Assembly (NCBI GenBank): GCA_004557905.1
Contig: SFFH01000052.1
Location: 1-11,759 of the forward strand
DNA: 11,759 nt
Reading direction: 5' to 3'
From: Clostridiales bacterium
GTDB taxonomy: Bacteria; Bacillota; Clostridia; Christensenellales; Aristaeellaceae
The position numbers and the translations under genes were made by a program. Below, piece by piece: positions 1 through 6,124 of this stretch. Under the pieces are notes generated by a model, which saw only the letters and a program-made list of their open reading frames with translations, did no database searches and was not told where the DNA came from. Position 1 is the first letter of the stretch. Each line of letters begins with the position of its first letter.

Positions 1-233
1 GCGACCTGCACGACGGCCTGCGAAAAGCCCCGGTGCGCCATCTCTTCAAAGAGCAGGCTGAGCGCAGCCTTGGCCACGCCCCGGCGGCGCAGGGCGGGCG
101 CGACGGCAATGCCGTAGGAAAAGCAGGGCGGATTGACGCTGTGCACGGTGATGCCGCCCGCATGATACCCCTCTGAAAGAATGGAAAAGCGCAGGTCGTC
201 TGCGCTTTTTCCGATGTGTCTGAGCGTGACCAT
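1..233 (-). CDS. GNAT family N-acetyltransferase, partial (3' end beyond window)
   Basis: Only the first 77 or so residues are present; the frame runs off position 1. It reads as a GNAT acetyltransferase, which transfers acetyl from acetyl-CoA to an amine. A strand with FSYGIAVAP leads into RRRGVAKAAL (about residues 42-60), matching GNAT motif A, the R/Q-x-x-G-x-A pyrophosphate-binding loop, and a typical helix follows. The ATG at 233-231 shares one base with the TGA of the upstream orotate phosphoribosyltransferase gene (TGATG), so the two are probably translationally coupled in one operon. Motif A comes early (about residue 52), so the first strand-helix part of the fold is short or missing. 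An inverted repeat lies inside codons 8-17. The substrate cannot be told. Confidence 0.7.
   Translation of the reverse strand, partial: MVTLRHIGKSADDLRFSILSEGYHAGGITVHSVNPPCFSYGIAVAPALRRRGVAKAALSLLFEEMAHRGFSQAVVQV
183..212. other. Terminator-like hairpin inside the GNAT 5' coding region
   Basis: AAAAGCGCAG (185-194), loop GTCGT, CTGCGCTTTT (200-209) form a perfect 10-bp stem with a T run on the plus strand and a TTTT run on the minus strand. It falls within the first 20 codons of the acetyltransferase. It could attenuate expression relative to the upstream gene or be a chance result of coding. No experiment-free way to decide. Confidence 0.4.
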
Positions 234-1102
234 CACGCCTTGGGGAGCGCCTCGGCCGGGGCAAAGCCGCTGGCGATGCACAGCTTAGCGCGCTGGGCGC
301 TCTTGCCGCCCTTGGCGATCTCGCTGGCGAGGAAGTCCGGATGAGCGACCAGGAAGTCGTGCATGAATTTGTCCGGATCGGCGATGAAGGAGTTGACCAG
401 CGCGACCTGCGCGTCGGTGACGCGGCCGAGGGCCTTCGCCTGCTCAAACAGCTCCGGCTTGATGGTCACCAGCGTGGTCAGCGGGCAGCCGGCCTTCGCC
501 AGAATGTCGCTGCCGCCCTGATCGCGGTCCACCACGGCCAGGGAATAGGCGATCCTCGCGCCCAGGCTCTCCACGGCCGGAATCCACGCGCGGATGTAGG
601 AGGAGGCGACGGTGATCAGGTCGGCGATGTGCACGCTCTTCTTGCCGGCCAGGCCCGCCTGCGCGGCGTCCATGCTCACGCCGTCCTTGTCCGTGTAGAC
701 GCAGGAGAGATCCTTGAAGATGGACAGGTGCCCCAGGCCCAGCTTGCGCGCGACCGGCATGGAGAAGAAGAAGTCGCGGCGCTCGCCGCCAGAGACGAAA
801 TCGACGTCGAGCTTTGCGGCAGCCTCGGTCAGCAGGTCGATCAGCTGCGCGTAGATCGGGCAGGAATCGAGCTGTGCGGAGATGTCCGCCCAGACCTTGT
901 CATAGAAGGCGAGCTTCTCGCCCGCGCAGGCCTCCTCGATGGTCTTGAGGAGGCTGTTGGCGGCGGCCTCGCTGCCATAGAGGAACTGGGTGTTGATATA
1001 GAACGGGCCCAGCTTGCCGGACGTGTACCAGAACGGCTGGCCCTCCGGGCAGACGCGCACGGCGTCGGTTTCAAACAGCCAGGAGATGATCGGGTTTTCC
1101 AT
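233..1102 (-). CDS. pyrE: Orotate phosphoribosyltransferase-like protein
   Basis: Predicted 289-aa cytoplasmic phosphoribosyltransferase that would join orotate to PRPP to give orotidine 5'-monophosphate in pyrimidine synthesis. The N-terminal part has the orotate-type strand YTSGKLGPFYIN (27-38). The PRPP-loop region is SVHIADLITVASS (156-168), followed by an amphipathic helix and AVVDRDQGG (189-197), as in PyrE proteins. The usual loop ending (TGGS or TGKS) is VASS here, and about 75 residues follow the core, so it is longer than the roughly 210-aa classical enzyme; clostridial PyrE-like proteins of this size exist as I recall. The ATG at 1102 was chosen because GGAGG (plus-strand 1110-1114) lies 7 bases upstream; an in-frame ATG 11 codons earlier has no such site. 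Its stop overlaps the GNAT start. The family is fairly sure, orotate as substrate less so. Confidence 0.75.
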   Translation of the reverse strand: MENPIISWLFETDAVRVCPEGQPFWYTSGKLGPFYINTQFLYGSEAAANSLLKTIEEACAGEKLAFYDKVWADISAQLDSCPIYAQLIDLLTEAAAKLDVDFVSGGERRDFFFSMPVARKLGLGHLSIFKDLSCVYTDKDGVSMDAAQAGLAGKKSVHIADLITVASSYIRAWIPAVESLGARIAYSLAVVDRDQGGSDILAKAGCPLTTLVTIKPELFEQAKALGRVTDAQVALVNSFIADPDKFMHDFLVAHPDFLASEIAKGGKSAQRAKLCIASGFAPAEALPKA

Positions 1103-1137
1103 GGTCAGACCTCCATTTGTATGTTTCTCAGTCACCT

Positions 1138-1143
1138 ATTATA
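1138..1143 (-). promoter_or_regulatory. Probable -10 element of the orotate phosphoribosyltransferase gene
   Basis: On the minus strand a perfect TATAAT lies at 1143-1138, 36 bases before the ATG. The hexamer 17 bases upstream is TTTCCT, a poor -35, so this promoter is either weak or activator-dependent. It is back to back with the promoter of the plus-strand unit. Confidence 0.55.
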
Positions 1144-1209
1144 CGACACCTTGGGAGAAAAGGAAAGCGGTACGGAAAGAAAAGAGGCCCTTCTCCCTTC
1201 CTGCGGACA

Positions 1210-1238
1210 TTGACCCCTCGCAAACCGCGTGCTATAAT
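1210..1238 (+). promoter_or_regulatory. Housekeeping sigma promoter of the gtrA-LCP-proA unit
   Basis: TTGACC (1210-1215), a 17-base spacer, then a perfect TATAAT (1233-1238). Transcription should start near 1245, about 60 bases before the chosen ATG of the GtrA-family gene. No operator is evident. Confidence 0.8.
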
Positions 1239-1303
1239 AACTTCGTCAAGGGGAGGCATTCTGCTGCTTGCCCGATCAAAAGCATATCATGAGGAATAAC
1301 GAA

Positions 1304-1789
1304 ATGAAAACCATCTGGAGCTTAATCGACGCGCTGGCGCGCTTTGTGATCCGTTTGATTGGCAAGGTCTCCCCGAAGCTGGGCGGCCTGTGCGAGAAGC
1401 TGTGGAACAACACCGAACTGGTGGCCTATCTCTTCGCCGGCGTGGCGACGACCGTGGTCAACTACGTCGTCTACTTCATCGCCACCCGCATGCTCGGTCT
1501 GGGCGTGATGGCTGGCACCTGGACAGCCTGGGTGGTCGCCGTGGCGTTTGCCTATGTGGTCAACAAGGTGTTCGTCTTCCATACGCACTGCGGCAGCGCT
1601 GCGGCGCTCGTCAAGGAGGCGGCCGGCTTCGCCGCGATGCGCCTGGCCTCCCTGGGCATGGAGACGGTCATCATGTATGTGACCGTCGAAATGCTGGGCC
1701 TGAACGACCTGGTGATGAAGCTGCTGACCAATTTCCTGGTCATCATCCTCAACTACGTGTTCTCCAAGCTGTTTATCTTCAAGAAATAA
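1304..1789 (+). CDS. GtrA family membrane protein
   Basis: Predicted 161-aa integral membrane protein of the GtrA family, whose members are thought to move polyprenyl-phosphate-linked sugars across the membrane for polysaccharide or teichoic acid decoration. Four hydrophobic segments are visible, roughly residues 40-60, 72-92, 106-126 and 136-158. The paired family signatures are AYVVNKVFVF (83-92) after the second helix and NYVFSKLFIF (150-159) at the C terminus. About 38 mostly amphipathic residues precede the first helix. ATG 1304 is preceded by GAGG at 1291-1294 (9-base gap). A TTG at 1268 in the same frame sits 11 bases after GGGGAGG (1250-1256) and would add 12 residues, so the start is not certain. 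The stop codon lies inside the SD of the next gene, tying it to the LCP-like protein. The transported sugar is unknown. Confidence 0.85.
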   Translation: MKTIWSLIDALARFVIRLIGKVSPKLGGLCEKLWNNTELVAYLFAGVATTVVNYVVYFIATRMLGLGVMAGTWTAWVVAVAFAYVVNKVFVFHTHCGSAAALVKEAAGFAAMRLASLGMETVIMYVTVEMLGLNDLVMKLLTNFLVIILNYVFSKLFIFKK

Positions 1790-1799
1790 GGAGTAGGAA

Positions 1800-2582
1800 A
1801 TGAAGAGAATCGTTGCCGCGCTGACCGCGCTCTTGATGACGCTCGCCTGCGCCTGCGCGCTGGGCGAGATCACCGTAACCAAGAAGGACATGGCGCTCAA
1901 CCGCAGCCTGGACAAGTCCGTCAGCAACGTCCTGATCATCATGCAGGACGGCGAATTGACGGACGCCATGATGATCGCGTCCATCAACAGCAAAACCGGA
2001 CGCAGCGTGATGACCAGCGTGGAATGCGATACGGCGGTCACCGTCCCCGAGGTGGGCGAGGTGGCGCTGGGCGAGGTCTACGCGCTGGGCGACGAGAAGA
2101 GCCGCGGCCTGCTGACGGCGCGCACGCTCAACGCGCTGCTGGACCTGAACATCAGCACCTATGTGGCGCTGGACATCGAGACGCTTCCGGCGCTGGTCGA
2201 TGAGATCGGCACGCTGAACCTGTGGCTCAACGACGAGGAGGCGGCTATTCTGAACACGTGGCCGGGCGACAACGCGTTGGGCGGCGAGGACGTGCTCACC
2301 TATGTGCGCATTCGTCTGGACAGCGACTACGCCGAGAAGAACCGCAGCTACATGGTGTTCATGGACCTGCTGCAGCAGGGCCTGCGCAGCAAGGGCGGCA
2401 CGAACCTGCTTGGGCTGGGCAAGAAGCTGCTCTCCGTCATGGATACGAACATGAACGCGATGGCTGCGGTGACGATGCTCAGCGCCTTCCAGGCGGGCGA
2501 CGACCGCCGCGAGCTGCTGCTGGAGAGCAGCATGACGCCCGAGGCGATGCGCGAGGCGCTTTACCGGGAGGTCTACGAATGA
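1800..2582 (+). CDS. Secreted LytR-CpsA-Psr (LCP)-like protein, divergent
   Basis: Predicted 260-aa exported protein. Residues 1-20 form a signal peptide or membrane anchor with Cys17 and Cys19; neither sits in a good lipobox, and cleavage after ACA is possible. Residues about 43-195 follow the LCP order: NVLII strand, TDAMMIASINSKTG (54-67), TSVECDT (72-78), a central helix and strand with STYVALDIETLPALVDEIG, then YVRIR (168-172) and DSDYAEKNR. LCP enzymes transfer lipid-linked glycopolymers to peptidoglycan. Of the Arg residues expected, that before the first Asp is Leu, the R of S-x-P-R-D is Cys76, and the G-R pair after D-x-D is Ala-Glu; YVRxR remains. It may be inactive or have changed function. 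AAGGAG (1788-1793) sits 6 bases before the ATG. The stop overlaps the proA start as ATGA. Confidence 0.65.
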   Translation: MKRIVAALTALLMTLACACALGEITVTKKDMALNRSLDKSVSNVLIIMQDGELTDAMMIASINSKTGRSVMTSVECDTAVTVPEVGEVALGEVYALGDEKSRGLLTARTLNALLDLNISTYVALDIETLPALVDEIGTLNLWLNDEEAAILNTWPGDNALGGEDVLTYVRIRLDSDYAEKNRSYMVFMDLLQQGLRSKGGTNLLGLGKKLLSVMDTNMNAMAAVTMLSAFQAGDDRRELLLESSMTPEAMREALYREVYE

Positions 2583-3883
2583 GCGACGAGAAGCTGAGCA
2601 CGCAGGAAATCGCCCGGCGCGCCAGGCAGGCGAGCTTTGCCCTGGCAGCGTCCTCCGCGCAGGCGCGCGATAGCGCGCTCCTGGCTGTGGCTGACGCGCT
2701 GCAGGATGGCAAAGAGGCGATCTTCGCGGCGAACGCGCAGGATCTGGAGGCGGCGAAGGCCGAGGGCCTTTCAGCGCCCGCGCTGAAGCGGCTGAAATTT
2801 GACCAGGGCAAGCTGGACGACGTGTGCGCGGGCCTGCGCGCGCTGGCGCAGATGGAGGACCCCATCGGGCACGAGCAGCTGCGCACGGAGCTGGCGGAGG
2901 GCCTGATCCTCTCCCGTGTGAGCTGCCCGATCGGCGTGGTCGGCGTGATCTTTGAATCCCGCCCGGACGCGCTGGTGCAGATCGCCGGATTGTGCCTCAA
3001 GAGCGGCAACGCGGTGCTCCTCAAGGGCGGCCGCGAGGCGATGCGCTCCAACCGTGCGCTCTTTGACGTGATGAAGCAGGCCAGCGAGGCCGCCGGCGTG
3101 CCCGAGGGCTGGGCGGGCCTGCTGACCACGCGCGAGGAGGTCGGCGCGATGCTGGCGATGGACGAGTACATCGATCTCATCATCCCGCGCGGCTCGAACA
3201 GCTTTGTGCGCTACATCATGGACAACAGCCGCATCCCGGTGTTGGGCCACAGCGACGGCGTGTGCCACGTCTACCTCGATGCGGCGTGCGACGTCCGGAT
3301 GGCGGCGCGCGTGACCGTGGACGCGAAGACCCAGTACCCGGCGGCATGCAACGCGGCGGAGACGCTGCTGGTGCACAAGGACGCGGCGGCGCAGGCGCTG
3401 CCTGCCGTGGCGGGCGCGCTGCACGTGGCGGGCGTGAAGATGAAGGCCGACGCGCGGGCGCAGGCGCTGATGCCGGGCATCCCGTGCGAGAGCGCCACGG
3501 AGGCGGACTGGAAGGCCGAGTATCTGGACAATGTGATCGCCATCCGCATCGTCGATTCGCTGGACGAGGCCATCGCGCACATCAACCGCTACGGCTCCCA
3601 CCATACGGACTGCATCATCACCGAGGACGAGCAGGCTGCGCAGCGCTTCTTCGCGCTGGTGGACTCTGCGGGCGTGTACCAGAACTGCTCCACGCGCTTT
3701 GCCGACGGCTACCGCTACGGCTTCGGCGCGGAGGTGGGCATCTCCACCGGCAAGCTCCATGCGCGCGGCCCGATGGGCCTCACGGGGCTGTGCTCCTACA
3801 AGTACATCCTGCGCGGCCACGGCGACATCGTCGCGGACTTCGCGGGGAAGAAGCGCGCGTTCACCCATAAGAAGCTGATTTAA
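2579..3883 (+). CDS. proA: Glutamate-5-semialdehyde dehydrogenase (gamma-glutamyl phosphate reductase)
   Basis: 434-aa cytoplasmic enzyme that reduces gamma-glutamyl phosphate to glutamate-5-semialdehyde with NADPH, the second step of proline synthesis. The whole length matches ProA: FESRPDA (125-131), the GxSxxxxxxI-type dinucleotide region IIPRGSNSFVRYI (201-213), GHSDGVCHVY (223-232), the catalytic segment QYPAACNAAETLL (252-264) with Cys257 as the nucleophile, and the C-terminal block from STRFADGYRYGFGAEVGIST through LHARGPMGL. The length is usual for the family. The start at 2579 overlaps the previous stop (ATGA) and has GGGAGG at 2566-2571 with a 7-base gap. A longer in-frame reading exists upstream, but it lies inside the LCP-like gene. 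The partner kinase gene proB is not adjacent, so its place after two envelope genes is unusual. Confidence 0.97.
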   Translation: MSDEKLSTQEIARRARQASFALAASSAQARDSALLAVADALQDGKEAIFAANAQDLEAAKAEGLSAPALKRLKFDQGKLDDVCAGLRALAQMEDPIGHEQLRTELAEGLILSRVSCPIGVVGVIFESRPDALVQIAGLCLKSGNAVLLKGGREAMRSNRALFDVMKQASEAAGVPEGWAGLLTTREEVGAMLAMDEYIDLIIPRGSNSFVRYIMDNSRIPVLGHSDGVCHVYLDAACDVRMAARVTVDAKTQYPAACNAAETLLVHKDAAAQALPAVAGALHVAGVKMKADARAQALMPGIPCESATEADWKAEYLDNVIAIRIVDSLDEAIAHINRYGSHHTDCIITEDEQAAQRFFALVDSAGVYQNCSTRFADGYRYGFGAEVGISTGKLHARGPMGLTGLCSYKYILRGHGDIVADFAGKKRAFTHKKLI

Positions 3884-3894
3884 GCGACAGGAAC

Positions 3895-4055
3895 GTTGGG
3901 CTGCCGCCCAAACCTGCCTGGGGATTCATCCCCAGACCCCATCTTCGCTTCGCGCTGTATCGAGCAGCTACGCGAAGTGAAGAAGGGTCAAGGGGCAATG
4001 CCCCTTGCGGGGGTTGGGGCAGCGCCCCAAGCAGGTCCGGGCGGCAGCCCGGCGT
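3895..4055. repeat. Nested palindromic intergenic element (REP/BIME-like)
   Basis: Six perfect or near-perfect hairpins stand in a row: TTGGGC/GCCCAA (3896-3911), TGGGGAT/ATCCCCA (3919-3934), a long arm of GACCCC..CTTCGCTTCGCG against CGCGAAGTGAAG..GGGTC (3935-3989), CAAGGGGC/GCCCCTTG (3989-4007), TTGGGGC/GCCCCAA (4014-4030) and CCGGGC/GCCCGG (4037-4052). The ends are also complementary to each other: GGGCTGCCGCCC (3898-3909) is the exact reverse complement of 4039-4050, and the flanking CCTGC and GCAGG also match. The element therefore folds at two scales. It begins 12 bases after proA and ends 8 bases before the SD of the next gene. It resembles the dispersed repeats of many clostridial genomes and may attenuate or stabilise the message. 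No T run follows, so it is not a plain terminator. Confidence 0.85.
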
Positions 4056-4076
4056 ACCCCAAAGGAGGCTTTTGTC

Positions 4077-4316
4077 ATGCGATGCGGATGCCCGGAATGC
4101 GGGGCGTACATGATCCAGTCCGAAGGGCTGGACATCGGCTGCGTGTGCCCGCAGTGCCTGTTCCGCTGCCGCGCGTGCATGGGCACGAACACGGTGGTGA
4201 GCCGGGAGAACCTCAAGAACCTGGTGTTCGTCGACCATACGGCGGAGCACGAGGCGCAGGAGGAGGCGGGAACGCCCGACAGGACGCCGCTGCGCCCCGA
4301 GGACTTTATCGATTAA
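4077..4316 (+). CDS. Small Cys-rich double zinc-ribbon protein, unknown function
   Basis: 79-aa protein I do not recognise. Eight Cys fall in the first 34 residues in the order CxCxxC (3, 5, 8), CxCxxC (22, 24, 27) and CxxC (31, 34), which suggests one or two zinc ribbons: CGCPECG, then CVCPQC, then CRAC. The C-terminal half (about 45-79) is acidic and low in hydrophobic residues, ending in RPEDFID, and is probably flexible. There is no signal peptide or membrane segment, so it should be cytoplasmic. The ATG at 4077 is supported by AAAGGAGG at 4061-4068, 8 bases upstream; earlier in-frame starts fall inside the palindromic element. It precedes the RpiB-family gene by 28 bases and is likely cotranscribed. 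It could bind nucleic acid or a partner protein, or be a metal-binding accessory; nothing in the sequence decides. Confidence 0.8.
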   Translation: MRCGCPECGAYMIQSEGLDIGCVCPQCLFRCRACMGTNTVVSRENLKNLVFVDHTAEHEAQEEAGTPDRTPLRPEDFID

Positions 4317-4344
4317 GCTGCAGCAAATTGGAGGAGGAGATATC

Positions 4345-4809
4345 ATGATCGCACTGGCCAGTGACCACGCGGGTCTGCCGCTGAAGAAGGAAATCATGAC
4401 GATGCTGGATGAGATGGGCCTTGCCTACAGGGACTACGGCACCTATACCGACGCCAGCTGCGACTACGCCGCCTATGCCCAGCGCGCGGCCAAGGCCGTC
4501 GTCAGCGGGGAATGCGACCGCGGCATCCTGTGCTGCGGCACGGGCGTGGGCATCTCCCTGGCGGCCAACAAGGTCAGGGGCATCCGCTGCGCCTGCGTCT
4601 CCGACTGCTACAGCGCAAAGATGACCCGCAAGCACAACGATGCCAACATGCTCGCCATGGGCGCGCGCGTCGTGGGCGCGGACCTGGGCAGGATGATCGC
4701 GGAGATCTTCCTGACCACGGACTTTGAGGGCGGGCGCCATCAGCGCCGTGTCGATCAGATCATGGCGATCGAGGCGGGCGAGGATCTCACTGCGGGCCTT
4801 GAGCCCTGA
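4345..4809 (+). CDS. rpiB: RpiB/LacA/LacB family sugar-phosphate isomerase
   Basis: 154-aa cytoplasmic aldose-ketose isomerase. RpiB interconverts ribose 5-phosphate and ribulose 5-phosphate; relatives LacAB act on galactose 6-phosphate and DhuI of streptococci on a deoxy-keto-uronate. Family marks: SDHAG (6-10) with His8, DYG (30-32), LCCGTGVGISLAANK (62-76) with the expected catalytic Cys64 before GTG, His98 in HNDANMLAMGARVVG (98-111), and the phosphate-site segment RHQRRV (131-136). The length is normal for RpiB. GGAGGAGG (4330-4337) precedes the ATG by 7 bases. It stands 43 bases before a GH28 gene and in line with a GH105 gene, which suggests it may serve pectin breakdown; the retained Arg residues equally allow an ordinary phosphosugar role. 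The symbol marks the family, not a proven substrate. Confidence 0.9.
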   Translation: MIALASDHAGLPLKKEIMTMLDEMGLAYRDYGTYTDASCDYAAYAQRAAKAVVSGECDRGILCCGTGVGISLAANKVRGIRCACVSDCYSAKMTRKHNDANMLAMGARVVGADLGRMIAEIFLTTDFEGGRHQRRVDQIMAIEAGEDLTAGLEP

Positions 4810-4852
4810 ACGGCATGTTACCCAAGCGACGACAAAGAACGGAGGAGCAGCG

Positions 4853-6091
4853 ATGAACATTCTTGATTTTGGCGCCGTGCGCGGAGCGTTCAGCGGTGAA
4901 GCCATTCAGCGCGCCATCGACGCGGCGGCGGCCCAGGGCGGCGGACGGGTGACCGTGCCCGCGGGCGTGTTTGAGACGGCGGGCCTGGTGCTGCGCAGCA
5001 ACGTGGAGCTGCACCTGGAGAGCGGCGCCGTGCTGCGCTTTACGGACGACTTTGACGCCTATCCCATCATCCGCACCCGCTGGGAGGGCTTTGAGCAGGA
5101 CAGCCACCGCCCGCTGATCTACGCCAAGGGCGAGGAGAACATCGCGCTGACCGGCTGCGGCACGCTGGAGGGCTGCGGCCGCAAGTGGTGGACGGCGTTC
5201 CGCGCGGGCGAAATGAAGGCGGCGCGCCCGTGCTTCATCTGCTTTGAAAACTGCAATCGTGTGCTGATGGAGGGTTTCAAGGTCACCAACAGCCCGGCCT
5301 GGACCGTGCATCCGCTGTGCTGCGAGAATGTGACGATCCACGGTCTGACCGTCGTGAATCCGTCCGATTCCCCCAACACCGACGGCATTGATCCGGAGAG
5401 CTGCCGCAACGTGCGCATCAGCGCCTGCCACATCGACGTGGGCGACGACTGCATTGCCGTCAAGGCCGGCACCGAGGACGCCGATCAGGCCATCCCCTGC
5501 GAGAACATCACCGTCACCGGCTGCACGATGGTGCACGGCCACGGCGGCGTGGTGCTGGGCAGCGAGATGAGCGGCAGCATCCGCCGCGTGGCGATCTCCG
5601 GCTGCGTGTTTGACGGCACCGACCGCGGCATCCGCATCAAGACCCGCCGCGGCCGCGGCGGCAGCGTGGAGGACGTGTCCGTCACCGGCGTGGTGATGAA
5701 CGACGTGCTCTGCCCGCTGGTCATCAACCTCATGTACTTCTGCGGCAAGGACGGCAAGAAGCCGATCGTCTCCGACCCCAATCCCCAGCCGGTGGACGAG
5801 ACGACGCCGCATGTGCGCCGCATCCGCATGGCGGACATCGTGGTCACGAACGCCAAGAGCGCGGCGGCCTGCCTGTGCGGCCTGCCGGAGGCGCCGCTGG
5901 AGGACATCAGCATCGTGAACACGCAGATTCACCTGGTGGAAAGCGAGCCGCAGGTGCCGGTGATGAACGCCGTGGCCAGGCCCGTGACGCTCAGCGGCCT
6001 GACGGCGGAGTTTGTGTGCGGCCTGCACCTGACCGATCTGCGCATCGTGGGCGCCCGGGGCGAGACGATTGCGCTCAAGAACGTAACCTGA
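4853..6091 (+). CDS. Glycoside hydrolase family 28 (polygalacturonase-like)
   Basis: 412-aa right-handed parallel beta-helix enzyme of family GH28, which hydrolyses alpha-1,4 bonds of galacturonate in homogalacturonan or the galacturonate-rhamnose bond of rhamnogalacturonan with inversion. All four GH28 signatures are seen: NTDGID (175-180), GDDCIAVK (197-204) with the Asp pair 198-199, GHG (229-231) with His230, and RIK (261-263). The N-terminal block NILDFGAV with GGGRVTVPAG is also typical. There is no signal peptide, so it should act in the cytoplasm on imported oligosaccharides, probably as an exo-type enzyme. The ATG at 4853 has GGAGGAG at 4841-4847 with a 5-base gap; a longer in-frame opening overlaps rpiB and lacks this site. 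It is followed by a GH105 gene, in keeping with pectin use. The exact linkage cut is not known. Confidence 0.93.
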   Translation: MNILDFGAVRGAFSGEAIQRAIDAAAAQGGGRVTVPAGVFETAGLVLRSNVELHLESGAVLRFTDDFDAYPIIRTRWEGFEQDSHRPLIYAKGEENIALTGCGTLEGCGRKWWTAFRAGEMKAARPCFICFENCNRVLMEGFKVTNSPAWTVHPLCCENVTIHGLTVVNPSDSPNTDGIDPESCRNVRISACHIDVGDDCIAVKAGTEDADQAIPCENITVTGCTMVHGHGGVVLGSEMSGSIRRVAISGCVFDGTDRGIRIKTRRGRGGSVEDVSVTGVVMNDVLCPLVINLMYFCGKDGKKPIVSDPNPQPVDETTPHVRRIRMADIVVTNAKSAAACLCGLPEAPLEDISIVNTQIHLVESEPQVPVMNAVARPVTLSGLTAEFVCGLHLTDLRIVGARGETIALKNVT

Positions 6092-6104
6092 CGTCTTCGG
6101 ACGT
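6091..6104 (+). other. UUCG-tetraloop hairpin at the GH28 stop codon
   Basis: ACGTC TTCG GACGT is a 5-bp stem capped by the very stable C(UUCG)G tetraloop. It begins in the last base of the GH28 TGA stop codon and stands 7 bases before the SD of the GH105 gene. It may slow decay of the upstream message or tune coupling. It is followed by only three T, so it is not a strong terminator. Confidence 0.5.
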
Positions 6105-6124
6105 TTGAGCAAGGAGGACTTCCC

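Noticed and set aside
1144..1209. Purine/pyrimidine inverted repeat between the divergent promoters
   Set aside because: Only about 9 of 14 positions pair; it is weak and upstream of both start sites.
3895..4055. CRISPR array
   Set aside because: The modules are hairpins of different sequence with no constant repeat and spacer pattern.
3896..4348. Open frame through the palindromic element on the plus strand
   Set aside because: It is made of repeat sequence, lacks an SD, and overlaps the better supported zinc-ribbon gene in another frame.
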